Assembly (NCBI GenBank): GCA_903938955.1
Contig: CAJAFJ010000337.1
Location: 1-6,501, forward strand
Direction: 5' to 3'
Origin: an uncultured beta proteobacterium
GTDB taxonomy: Bacteria; Pseudomonadota; Gammaproteobacteria; Burkholderiales; Burkholderiaceae
DNA: 6,501 nt
Shown here in pieces: positions 1-6,501 of the stretch. Within the stretch, counting starts at the first letter, position 1; each line of letters starts with the position of its first letter. The translations under genes and the position numbers were made by a program. The notes beneath the pieces were generated by a model, which had not been told where the DNA came from, ran no database searches, and saw only the letters and a list, made by a program, of their open reading frames with translations.

Positions 1-278
1 AGGACTACAAACTGATCTTCATCGGTGACGCCACCATGAGCCCGTATGAGATTTTGCAAGCTGGCGGCAGCGTGGAATACCACAATGAAGAATCAGGCGT
101 GGAATGGTTGGGACGGCTGACCAGTGCCTTCCCGAAATTCGCCTGGATCAACCCCGAGCCGCAAGGCGTGTGGCAATACCGCCAAAGCATCAGCATCGTG
201 CAGCAACTCATGAGTCAGCGCATGTTCCCGCTCACCCTCAAGGGGCTGGAAGACACCATGCGCCTGCTGACCAAATGA
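1..278 (+). CDS. VWA-domain protein, C-terminal part (5' end outside window)
   Basis: This is the last 91 residues of a protein whose start lies left of the window; the reading frame is open from base 3 and stops with TGA at 276-278. The visible part opens with DYKLIFIGDATMSPYEI. A run of hydrophobic beta-strand residues ending in an Asp (codon at 27-29) is the usual setting of the third MIDAS metal-binding motif of von Willebrand factor A domains, and the downstream residues (WLGRLTSAFPKFAWINPEP, then the QYRQS region) resemble the C-terminal half of bacterial CoxE-like VWA proteins that often accompany MoxR-type AAA+ ATPases. The DxSxS motif and the conserved Thr would lie upstream and cannot be checked. 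No membrane segment is visible, so a cytoplasmic location is likely. Its stop codon overlaps the tamA start by four bases, so it is probably the upstream gene of the same operon. The role is unknown; family assignment is by pattern recognition. Confidence 0.75.
   Translation, partial: DYKLIFIGDATMSPYEILQAGGSVEYHNEESGVEWLGRLTSAFPKFAWINPEPQGVWQYRQSISIVQQLMSQRMFPLTLKGLEDTMRLLTK
275..278 (+). other. ATGA stop/start overlap coupling the VWA gene to tamA
   Basis: The tamA start ATG (275-277) overlaps the TGA (276-278) of the VWA gene. No convincing Shine-Dalgarno sequence lies in the 20 bases before it, which fits re-initiation by ribosomes finishing the upstream gene. The start is supported by an immediate signal peptide in the protein. 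Confidence 0.8.
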
Positions 279-2101
279 AATGGTTATTGGCTTTAGCGCT
301 GGCGCTCATCCTCGCCCCCCAGCTGCAGGCGCAAAGTCTGCCTGCCTCCGTAACGGCAACAGCGCCCGCCACGGCGGCTTTCAGCCTCAACATCACGGCA
401 CCTGATGAGATCAAACAAGTGCTGGCACTGCACCTGGAGTTGCTGCGCTACCGCGAGCTCGCCGACCTGAGCGACAGCGAACTGGCCCGCCTGCTAACAG
501 CCGCAGAGGAAAACGCCCGCGAGCTGGTGGCCACGCTGGGTTATTTTTCGCCCGACATCCACATTGAACTGTTACCCGCCAGTGCGACCGCTGCCCGCAT
601 GGTGCAACTGAGCGTGGTGCCCGGCGAGCCGACGCTGGTAGGCGAAGTGCGCATCGAGTTCACCGGCATCATCACCGACGATCCGCTGCCGCTCAACCAG
701 CGCCAGCAAATCGAGACCCGCTGGGCGCTGCCGACCGGCACGCGTTTCACGCAGGCGGGCTGGGCGGCGGCCAAGCAACAAGCGCTGCGCCAGCTCACCA
801 CCCAGCGTTTTCCGACCGGCCAAGTGGCGAACAGCCTGGCCGACATCGACCCGGTCGCACACCGTGCGAACCTCTCGGTCACGCTCGACTCGGGCCCGGT
901 CTACCGGCTAGGTCAGGTGGTCATCAACGGCACCCAGCGTTATGACAACGAGTTGGTGACGCGGCTGGCGCGCCTGTCACCCGGCACCGACTATGAACAG
1001 ACCGAGCTGGTGGAGGCGCAGCAGCGCTTGTCGGACAGTGGCTACTTTGACTCGGTGTTTGTGTCCCTCGACACCGCCACCGACCCGACGCAGGCCACGG
1101 TGAATATTCAACTCAGGGAAGCCAAGCTGCAAAAAATCGTGCTCGGCGTTGGCGCCAGCACCGACAGCGGTGCGCGCCTGTCCGTCGAACACACGCACCA
1201 CAAGCTGCCGCTGATTGGCTGGCAAGCCGTCAGCAAGCTGCGGCTGGACCGCGAGACCCGCTCCATCAGCACTGAATTGACCGGGCCACCCCGCGAGAGC
1301 AACTGGCGCTGGGTGACCTCCGGCCTGTTGCAAAGCCAGCAGGTGGGCAGCTTTGACATCGACAGCCAGCGCTTGCGCGTGGGGCGCAGCCAGACCGGGG
1401 TGCAAATCGACCGCAACTATTACCTGCAATACGACCGCTCCCAAACGGCGGCCACCGACACCACCGCCGCGGTGGTGGCCGACTCTGTCAGCGCCAACTA
1501 TGCGGTCACCCGGCGCAATTTCGACAGCCTGCCCTTCCCCACCCGCGGCTGGGGCGTGGGTGCGGAGGTCGGTGGCGGCACCACGCTGGGCAGCCAGCGC
1601 GAGCCTTACAGCCGGGTGTTGTTGCACGGGCTGCTCTATTGGCCGCTGGGCCACCGCGCCGACAGCGCCACCACCGACGCCCGCGCCGGGCGCCTGATGT
1701 TGCGCGCCCAGGCCGGGGCCGTCTTCGCCCGGGACGAGGCCACGCTGCCCAGCACCCAGTTGTTTTTAACCGGCGGTGACAACAGCGTGCGCGGCTACAG
1801 CCTGCATGACATTGGGGTGGTCAACGCCGGTGGACTCACCACCGCCGGGCGCTACCTGAGCGTGGGCAGCGTCGAGTGGCAGCGCCCGATCACGCGCAAC
1901 GGGCGCCTGACCGATTGGGAAAGCACGCTGTTTGTTGATGCGGGTGCCGTGGCCGACAAACCCGGCGAGCTCAAAACCAAGGTCGGTGTGGGTGTTGGCG
2001 CCCGCTGGAAAAGCCCGGTAGGGCCGCTGCAAATCGACCTGGCGTATGGCGTTGCCGTGGCGCGTTTTCGGCTCCACCTGAATGTGGGCTTCAGCTTCTG
2101 A
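275..2101 (+). CDS. tamA: TamA, outer membrane Omp85-family component of the translocation and assembly module
   Basis: A 608-residue outer membrane protein, slightly longer than E. coli TamA (577). Residues 1-19 form a signal peptide (MKWLLALALALILAPQLQA, probable cleavage after LQA). Three periplasmic POTRA domains follow at about 36-120, 121-207 and 208-284; the third has the typical ending with a GYFDSVFVSL strand and a NIQLREAK strand. The remainder, about 290-608, is the 16-strand barrel. It carries the Omp85 hallmark GGDNSVRGY (VRGY at 505-508, the lid-loop motif), a late GVGARWKSPVGPLQIDLAYG strand pair, and a C-terminal Phe, as expected for recognition by the BAM machinery. The protein has no cysteine. 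The start at 275 is preferred over an in-frame ATG at 104, which would add 57 residues without export character and overlap the VWA gene. TamA works with TamB, encoded immediately downstream, in outer membrane protein assembly. BamA is excluded by three rather than five POTRA domains and by context. Confidence 0.95.
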   Translation: MKWLLALALALILAPQLQAQSLPASVTATAPATAAFSLNITAPDEIKQVLALHLELLRYRELADLSDSELARLLTAAEENARELVATLGYFSPDIHIELLPASATAARMVQLSVVPGEPTLVGEVRIEFTGIITDDPLPLNQRQQIETRWALPTGTRFTQAGWAAAKQQALRQLTTQRFPTGQVANSLADIDPVAHRANLSVTLDSGPVYRLGQVVINGTQRYDNELVTRLARLSPGTDYEQTELVEAQQRLSDSGYFDSVFVSLDTATDPTQATVNIQLREAKLQKIVLGVGASTDSGARLSVEHTHHKLPLIGWQAVSKLRLDRETRSISTELTGPPRESNWRWVTSGLLQSQQVGSFDIDSQRLRVGRSQTGVQIDRNYYLQYDRSQTAATDTTAAVVADSVSANYAVTRRNFDSLPFPTRGWGVGAEVGGGTTLGSQREPYSRVLLHGLLYWPLGHRADSATTDARAGRLMLRAQAGAVFARDEATLPSTQLFLTGGDNSVRGYSLHDIGVVNAGGLTTAGRYLSVGSVEWQRPITRNGRLTDWESTLFVDAGAVADKPGELKTKVGVGVGARWKSPVGPLQIDLAYGVAVARFRLHLNVGFSF

Positions 2102-2103
2102 TG
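2099..2103 (+). other. TGATG stop/start overlap coupling tamA to tamB
   Basis: The last base of the tamA stop TGA (2099-2101) is the first base of the tamB ATG (2101-2103). No clear Shine-Dalgarno sequence precedes it (only a weak GTGGG near 2084-2088), so tamB translation probably depends on ribosomes terminating on tamA. This would tie the amounts of the two partners together. Confidence 0.8.
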
Positions 2104-5100
2104 AAAGCACTGCGCATCGCTTTATGGGGCCTGGGCGCCACGCTGTTGACCGGGCTGGCGTTGATCGCAGCCCTCTGGAGCTGGACCAGTCACGACAGTT
2201 CTTTGAGCGCGGCCTTGCGCCAGGCCGCACGCTTTTTGCCTGCCGGCCAAAGCCTGGAAGTCAAAGACGTTGAAGGCAGCTTGCGCAGCGGCGGGCGCAT
2301 TGGCTGGCTACGCTGGCAACAGGGCGACTTGAGCGTCGAGGCCAGCGATATTCGCCTGGCATGGACGGCGCGCGCGCTGCTGGATCGAGAATTGCGGCTG
2401 AGCCAGGTGGCGGTGCGCCACCTGCGCATCGACGACCGCCGCGCGCCATCAGCGCCAACGCCACCAACCAACCTGGGCCTGCCCTTCAAGGTGGATGCGG
2501 CCTTCACCGTGGAAACCCTGGATTGGATGGACCCACCGGCCGTGCAACTGAGCGGGCTGGCCGGTCACTACACGTTTGACCAGCAATTACATACCCTGAC
2601 GGATGCCACCGCCCGCCTTTCATCAGGCAGCTATCAACTCAACGGCCGTCTGCAGGCACAAGCCCCCATGGCCGTGACCCTGCAACTGCAGGGTGCCGTA
2701 CAAACCACCCTGCCCGCCAGCCAGCAGCCGCTCACAGTGCAAGCCCATGCGCAGGTGCAAGGCACGCTGGCAGGCCCGGATGCCGCGCTGGACATCACAG
2801 CCCGTCTGGTGCCTGAACGCACCCCAACGCCCCCGCCCTCAACACTCAAAACCGGTGCCAAACCCGCCCTGCAAGCCAGTCTGTCGGCACGCATCCAGCC
2901 CTGGCAACAGCAGCGCATCGCCAGCGCCGATGCGCAGTGGCAGTCGCTGGACCTGGCCGCCCTGTGGCCGCAGGCGCCTCAAACGCAGCTCAGCGGCAAC
3001 GCCCACGTCACACCCTCAGGCACCGGTTGGCGGGCGGGTCTTCAACTCAGCAACGCATTCAGCGGCCCGTGGGACCAACAGCGCCTGCCGCTGAGCAGCC
3101 TGAACGCCAACGTGGTGTATCTGGCCGGACTGTGGACGGTTGAATCGCTGCAAGCCACCGGCGCCGGGGGTCACCTTGAGGCCCAAGGCAAACTGGCGGA
3201 CACACCAGCGCAATGGCAGGGCCGCGCCAGCGTGACCGGCATCAACCCCGCCCAACTGGACTCGCGGCTGGCCAGCACGGTGCTGAATGGTCAACTCACG
3301 GCCAGGCAAACACCGGCAGGCATCGCCTTCGAGACCCAACTGCAAGCGGCAAGCCACCCCATCGCGGCAAAAAAAACCGACAGCCCCGGCCTCAAAACCT
3401 TGGCGGGCCTGCGCCTGAAAACCGCGCACCTGCTAGGCCTGTGGCAGGCGCCCCGCCTGACGCTGAGCCAACTGGATGTGCAAACCGACGACGCGCAACT
3501 GCAAGGCAAGTTGTCGTTTGATACCCAGAGCCAAGCCACCACCGGACAACTCACACTCACGCTGCCCGGTGCCAGCGCCGGGCTTGACGGCCACATCGCC
3601 AGCACCCAAGGCCAGGGCGAACTCACTCTGCGCGTGGCAGACGCCGCGCTGACCTCGCGCTGGCTGGCCCGCTGGCCGGGCAGCGCGGCCGCCTGGGGCC
3701 AGACCTCGCTTCAGGGCAGCGCCGAGTTGTCGGGCCAATGGCAAGGCGGCTGGCAACAGCAAGGCCGCGCCTTGCACATCAAGGCCAGCCTGCGCGCGCC
3801 CCAACTCGACCTCTTCACCGCCCCTGCGCCCGCTAACCCGGACTGGCGCTTGCGTGATGTACTGGCCGAGCTGTCGGGCACCTTGCCGGCCTTGAGCCTC
3901 ACAGCACGCGGCCAAGCCAGCCAGGCGAGCCGCCAGTTCGCGCTGCAAACCCAGGCCCACGGCGGGCGGATCAACGACGGCACCTGGCAAGTCAGCGTCG
4001 ACGCCGCACAACTCACCGCACAAGACACGCTTAAACCCGGTCTGTGGACAGTGAAGTTGAACCAGCGGCTGGACCTGGACTGGACGCAAAGTGGCCGCCG
4101 CCAGAGCCTCAAGGTGGCGGCAGGTTCCGCCCAATTAACCGGGCCGGTGCCTGGCGCTGCGGCGTTAAGCTGGCAGCCCGCCCAGTGGACGCAAAAAACA
4201 ACGGGCACCGAGTGGCAAACCCAAGGCACGCTGACCGGTTTGCCTTTGGCGTGGATGGAGTTACTGGGTCAAACACAAATCGCCAACCTGGGCCTGCGTG
4301 GTGACCTGCTCTTTGGCGGGCAATGGGATGCTACCGGCGGCGAGACCTTGCGCCTGCGCGCCGTGCTGGAGCGCACCAGCGGCGACCTGCAACTGCAGAC
4401 CGGCGACGGCTCCGTTGCCACCGGCCCCTTGCGCGCCGGCGTGCGCGAAGCCCGGCTGCAAATCACCTCCGCGGGGGATCAAGTCAGCGCCAGCCTGCGC
4501 TGGGACAGCGAACGGGCCGGTCAGGCCCAAGCCGAGTTCAGCACCCGCCTGCAGCGCCAGGACGGCGGCTGGCGTTTGCCCGCCGATGCCCCCGTCAAAG
4601 GTACCCTGCGCGCCAAGCTGCCGCCGGTCGGCGCATGGTCGGTGTTGGCACCGCCCGGCTGGCGCTTGAGCGGCACGCTGGATGCCGATGCCACGCTGTC
4701 CGGCACCCTCGGCACGCCCCTCTGGCGGGGCAGCTTGCAAGCCCAGAACCTGTCGGTGCGCTCGGTCGTGGATGGCCTTGATTTCAGCAACGGCAGCCTG
4801 CGCGCCAGCCTGGACGGCCAACGGCTCAACATCGATCACTTCACCCTGCAAGGCGCGGGCGGCAGCAACGGTGGCGGCACCCTGAGCGCCACCGGCTCGG
4901 TGCTGTGGCTACCCGCCACCGAGGCCAGCCACACGACCGCCTCACGCCTGCGCATGACGCTGGATGCCACCGCTCAGGTCCTGCGCATGAGCACACGGGC
5001 CGATCGGCGCTTGGTGGTATCAGGCCAAATCACCGCGCAACTGGCAGAGGCGCGCCTGGAGATTCGCGGCAAGGTCAAGGCCGACCAAGCCCTGTTCACC

Positions 5101-5940
5101 CTGCCCGAAGACACCACGCCGCAGCTGGGCAGTGACGTGGTGGTGCGCACCAGTGCTGCAGATCAGGCCCGCAAGGCGACCGCAGCACAACCCAAACCAA
5201 CCACCCTGCGCGTGACGCCCGATGTCGCGATCACGCTCGACCTGGGTTCTGATTTTCAGGTACGCGGGCGCGGCCTTAACACCCGGCTGGCGGGCGTTCT
5301 AGAGCTGAGCAGTGGCGCCGGGAGCAACGCCATGCCGCGCCTCGTTGGCACCCTGCGCACGGTGCGCGGCACGTACAAGGCCTACGGTCAACAACTCGAC
5401 ATTGAGCAGGGCGTGTTGCGCTTTTTTGGTCCCTATGACAACCCCGTGCTCGACATTCTGGCCATCCGCCCCAACCTGCAGCAGCGCGTGGGCGTGCAGA
5501 TCAACGGCACCGCACTGTCACCGCTAGTGCGGCTGTACGCAGAACCCGATCTGCCCGATGCCGAAAAACTGGCCTGGCTGGTCCTGGGCCGATCCGCCGC
5601 CAACGGAGGCGCCGAAGCTGCGGTATTGCAACAGGCGGCGCTGGCGCTGCTGGGCGGCAACGGCAAGAGCCTGTCGGGCAGTCTCATGGAGGCATTGGGG
5701 TTGGATGAGTTGTCGATGCGCGGCGCCACCAGCAGTGCCGACGGCAGCACCGCCACCGGCGCCACGGTCACGCTCGGCAAGCGTTTGACACGCGATTTTT
5801 ATGTCGCCTACGAGCGCAGTCTGGCCGGCACCCTGGGCACGTTTTATATCTTTTACGACCTGTCCCGCCGCTTTACCCTGCGCGCGCAGACCGGCGAGCA
5901 AAGCGCGGTTGACCTGATTTTCACCCTGCGCTACGACTGA
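2101..5940 (+). CDS. tamB: TamB, inner-membrane-anchored periplasmic component of the translocation and assembly module
   Basis: A 1279-residue protein, close to E. coli TamB (1259). Residues about 4-26 form an uncleaved N-terminal membrane anchor (IALWGLGATLLTGLALIAAL) after a short basic start, with the bulk in the periplasm. The long middle is made of repeating short amphipathic beta strands rich in L, Q, S, T, G and W (patterns such as GxLxxxxxxxLxG), as expected for the hydrophobic beta-taco groove of the AsmA-like family. The C-terminal TamB (DUF490) domain, roughly 930-1279, shows DVAITLDLGSDFQVRGRGL (1041-1059), GTYKAYGQQLDIEQG (from 1090), LRFFGPYDNPVLDILA, EKLAWLVLGRS (from 1155), GKRLTRDFYVAYERSL (from 1226) and the closing strand IFTLRYD. 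This part contacts TamA in known systems. Pro-rich stretches occur at about 112-121 and 238-247, and a Gly/Ser-rich turn at 917-931. No cysteine is present. It shares one base with tamA, and its stop lies inside the tRNA promoter. Confidence 0.95.
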   Translation: MKALRIALWGLGATLLTGLALIAALWSWTSHDSSLSAALRQAARFLPAGQSLEVKDVEGSLRSGGRIGWLRWQQGDLSVEASDIRLAWTARALLDRELRLSQVAVRHLRIDDRRAPSAPTPPTNLGLPFKVDAAFTVETLDWMDPPAVQLSGLAGHYTFDQQLHTLTDATARLSSGSYQLNGRLQAQAPMAVTLQLQGAVQTTLPASQQPLTVQAHAQVQGTLAGPDAALDITARLVPERTPTPPPSTLKTGAKPALQASLSARIQPWQQQRIASADAQWQSLDLAALWPQAPQTQLSGNAHVTPSGTGWRAGLQLSNAFSGPWDQQRLPLSSLNANVVYLAGLWTVESLQATGAGGHLEAQGKLADTPAQWQGRASVTGINPAQLDSRLASTVLNGQLTARQTPAGIAFETQLQAASHPIAAKKTDSPGLKTLAGLRLKTAHLLGLWQAPRLTLSQLDVQTDDAQLQGKLSFDTQSQATTGQLTLTLPGASAGLDGHIASTQGQGELTLRVADAALTSRWLARWPGSAAAWGQTSLQGSAELSGQWQGGWQQQGRALHIKASLRAPQLDLFTAPAPANPDWRLRDVLAELSGTLPALSLTARGQASQASRQFALQTQAHGGRINDGTWQVSVDAAQLTAQDTLKPGLWTVKLNQRLDLDWTQSGRRQSLKVAAGSAQLTGPVPGAAALSWQPAQWTQKTTGTEWQTQGTLTGLPLAWMELLGQTQIANLGLRGDLLFGGQWDATGGETLRLRAVLERTSGDLQLQTGDGSVATGPLRAGVREARLQITSAGDQVSASLRWDSERAGQAQAEFSTRLQRQDGGWRLPADAPVKGTLRAKLPPVGAWSVLAPPGWRLSGTLDADATLSGTLGTPLWRGSLQAQNLSVRSVVDGLDFSNGSLRASLDGQRLNIDHFTLQGAGGSNGGGTLSATGSVLWLPATEASHTTASRLRMTLDATAQVLRMSTRADRRLVVSGQITAQLAEARLEIRGKVKADQALFTLPEDTTPQLGSDVVVRTSAADQARKATAAQPKPTTLRVTPDVAITLDLGSDFQVRGRGLNTRLAGVLELSSGAGSNAMPRLVGTLRTVRGTYKAYGQQLDIEQGVLRFFGPYDNPVLDILAIRPNLQQRVGVQINGTALSPLVRLYAEPDLPDAEKLAWLVLGRSAANGGAEAAVLQQAALALLGGNGKSLSGSLMEALGLDELSMRGATSSADGSTATGATVTLGKRLTRDFYVAYERSLAGTLGTFYIFYDLSRRFTLRAQTGEQSAVDLIFTLRYD

Positions 5941-5965
5941 CCCCGCCAATGGCGGCCCTTACAAT
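5937..5965 (+). promoter_or_regulatory. Probable sigma-70 promoter of the tRNA-Arg gene
   Basis: A -10 box TACAAT (5960-5965, five of six matches to TATAAT) lies 17 bases downstream of CTGACC (5937-5942, four of six matches to TTGACA). The spacing is ideal. The -35 box contains the TGA stop codon of tamB (5938-5940). The stretch after the -10 box, GGGCGCC (5966-5972), is GC-rich, like the discriminators of stable-RNA promoters under stringent control. Initiation at about 5972-5974 would leave only a two- to four-base leader before the mature tRNA. The promoter is predicted from sequence only. Confidence 0.6.
5943..5955 (+). repeat. Small inverted repeat CCGCC-AAT-GGCGG after tamB
   Basis: A perfect five-base inverted repeat with a three-base loop sits two bases after the tamB stop and entirely within the spacer of the predicted tRNA promoter. 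It is not followed by a T-run, so it is not an intrinsic terminator by itself. It could protect the 3' end of the tamB message or be a chance result of high GC. Confidence 0.5.
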
Positions 5966-5975
5966 GGGCGCCAGT

Positions 5976-6050
5976 CTCGCCATAGCACAATGGATAGTGC
6001 GCATGCCTCCTAAGCGTGAAATCTGGGTTCGATCCCCGGTGGCGGGACCA
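5976..6050 (+). tRNA. tRNA-Arg (anticodon CCT, reads AGG)
   Basis: A 75-base gene folds into a complete cloverleaf. The acceptor CTCGCCA (5976-5982) pairs with TGGCGGG (6040-6046), including one T-G wobble. Next come TA at positions 8-9, a D stem GCAC/GTGC with loop AATGGATA (containing GG), and an anticodon stem CATGC/GCGTG with loop CTCCTAA, giving anticodon CCT at 6009-6011. A four-base variable region AAAT and a T arm CTGGG/CCCGG with loop TTCGATC complete it. The discriminator is A (6047), as expected for arginine tRNAs, and the CCA end is encoded (6048-6050). It decodes the rare AGG codon; two in-frame AGG codons seen here are at 1115 (tamA) and 3304 (tamB). The first base pair is C-G rather than the commoner G-C, and the two bases before the gene could extend the acceptor stem by two more pairs. 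Confidence 0.93.
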
Positions 6051-6082
6051 GTCGATCAACTCACGACATGTCAGACCCCGTT

Positions 6083-6118
6083 AAAACCCGCGTGGCTTAT
6101 AGCCACAGCGGGTTTTTT
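6083..6118 (+). terminator. Strong intrinsic terminator after the tRNA gene, possibly bidirectional
   Basis: AAAACCCGC (6083-6091) plus GTGGCT (6092-6097) pair with AGCCAC (6101-6106) plus GCGGGTTTT (6108-6116) around a TAT loop, with a single bulged A at 6107. A run of six T (6113-6118) follows. This gives about 15 base pairs, which is very strong. On the minus strand the same hairpin ends in four T and lies 12 bases beyond the stop of the convergent HDOD gene, so it may also end that transcript. Confidence 0.92.
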
Positions 6119-6129
6119 ATGGCCTCACG

Positions 6130-6501
6130 TCATCCTTGACGCGTCTGCAGGCCTTCTTGCATTTGAGCCACAGATGCCAATAGATCGGGCGCATGCAGAT
6201 ACTCAGAGAGTCGCGCCAGGGTGGGCGCCGCCAGGTAACTCCGCAGATGAAAGAAATCGGGGTCTTGTTCGGTGATCAGGTCAAACGTGGCCAAGTCAGT
6301 CAACGTCCCCTGCGCCAGCCGCTCGCCCAAACGGGCACAAAGAAAACAAAGGGCCAACCGGACACCGCGTTGGGCATCCATTGCCTCGAATGGGGTCACC
6401 AGAATGCGGTCGATGCCTCGAACATCTTCAATGATGCTGAGTGGCAACGCCCATTCCTGCATCATCAAGCTGCCAATTTCTGCCGAACCCACGCCCAATT
6501 G
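6130..6501 (-). CDS. HDOD-domain protein, C-terminal part (5' end outside window)
   Basis: The frame is open from the right edge and ends with TGA at 6130-6132 (minus strand), giving the last 123 residues. The visible start reads QLGVGSAEIGSLMMQEWALP, which matches the end of HDOD domains, usually of the form LGxDHAEVGAxLxxxWxLP. The TTG at 6496-6498 is therefore most likely an internal Leu and the true start lies outside. The expected Asp-His of that motif is Gly-Ser here, and the later AIxxHH-like stretch is DVRGID, so the HD-like residues look lost. HDOD domains are already non-enzymatic relatives of HD phosphohydrolases used in signalling and cell-cycle or stress control, so this may be a further diverged regulator. 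The remaining 80 or so residues are helical, with two close cysteines in ALCFLCARL. It converges on the tRNA gene and is an independent transcription unit; its promoter is not visible. Confidence 0.72.
   Translation of the reverse strand, partial: QLGVGSAEIGSLMMQEWALPLSIIEDVRGIDRILVTPFEAMDAQRGVRLALCFLCARLGERLAQGTLTDLATFDLITEQDPDFFHLRSYLAAPTLARLSEYLHAPDLLASVAQMQEGLQTRQG

Noticed and set aside
104..274. In-frame N-terminal extension of tamA to the ATG at 104
   Set aside because: The extra 57 residues are read out of frame from the VWA gene and have no export signal. A classic signal peptide begins exactly at the ATG at 275.
977..1654. Long open frame of 225 codons antisense to tamA
   Set aside because: It is a shadow frame typical of GC-rich coding DNA. 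The product has low-complexity Ala/Gly/Arg composition and no recognisable domain, and the plus strand is unmistakably tamA.
3433..4134. Long open frame of 233 codons antisense to tamB (and a similar one at 4261-4851)
   Set aside because: Same reason: mirror frames of a GC-rich gene, no domain, no ribosome binding site or promoter supporting them.
5943..5955. Inverted repeat after tamB as a terminator of the operon
   Set aside because: The stem has only five pairs and no T-run follows. It is listed as a repeat within the promoter spacer instead.
5976..6130. tRNA 3' end as an attachment site for an integrated element
   Set aside because: No repeat of the tRNA 3' end and no integrase are visible. 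A terminator and an ordinary chromosomal gene follow at once.
5949..6275. Plus-strand open frame of 108 codons after tamB
   Set aside because: It runs through the tRNA gene and the terminator and overlaps the HDOD gene antisense, so it cannot be a normal gene.
6130..6498. TTG at 6496-6498 as the start of a complete 122-residue protein
   Set aside because: The frame stays open to the window edge, and the residues match the inside of an HDOD domain rather than its beginning, so the gene is partial.

Overview
The window looks like an ordinary chromosomal stretch of a GC-rich betaproteobacterium, most likely Comamonadaceae-like (Rhodoferax, Polaromonas or Acidovorax relatives). I infer this from the strong GC bias at third codon positions, the style of the TamA and TamB proteins, and the gene order of a VWA protein followed by tamA and tamB. 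No species can be named from the sequence alone. I see no mobile element, CRISPR array, phage gene or island boundary.

Layout from left to right: the 3' end of a VWA-domain protein gene (1-278, +) runs into tamA (275-2101, +), which runs into tamB (2101-5940, +). The three genes are packed without gaps: ATGA joins the first pair and TGATG the second, so they are almost certainly one operon with coupled translation. A short non-coding stretch (5941-6129) then holds a promoter whose -35 box includes the tamB stop codon, a tRNA-Arg gene with anticodon CCT (5976-6050), and a strong intrinsic terminator (6083-6118). Beyond it, on the opposite strand, lies the 3' end of a gene for an HDOD-type protein (6130-6501, -) that leaves the right edge.

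Functionally, tamA and tamB encode the two halves of the translocation and assembly module. TamA is an Omp85-family outer membrane barrel with three periplasmic POTRA domains. TamB is an inner-membrane-anchored, very long beta-rich periplasmic protein that reaches TamA. Together they span the envelope and serve in outer membrane protein insertion and, as described for TamB and its AsmA-like relatives, in phospholipid transport to the outer membrane. The VWA protein ahead of them is not part of the classical module; its coupling to tamA is the most interesting contextual point. The tRNA and the HDOD gene appear to be independent units separated by a shared, convergent terminator.

I found no clearly new biological system. 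The points most worth a second look are the VWA-tamA coupling, the tRNA promoter fused to the end of tamB, the extra pairing that could extend the tRNA acceptor stem, and the degenerate HDOD motif.
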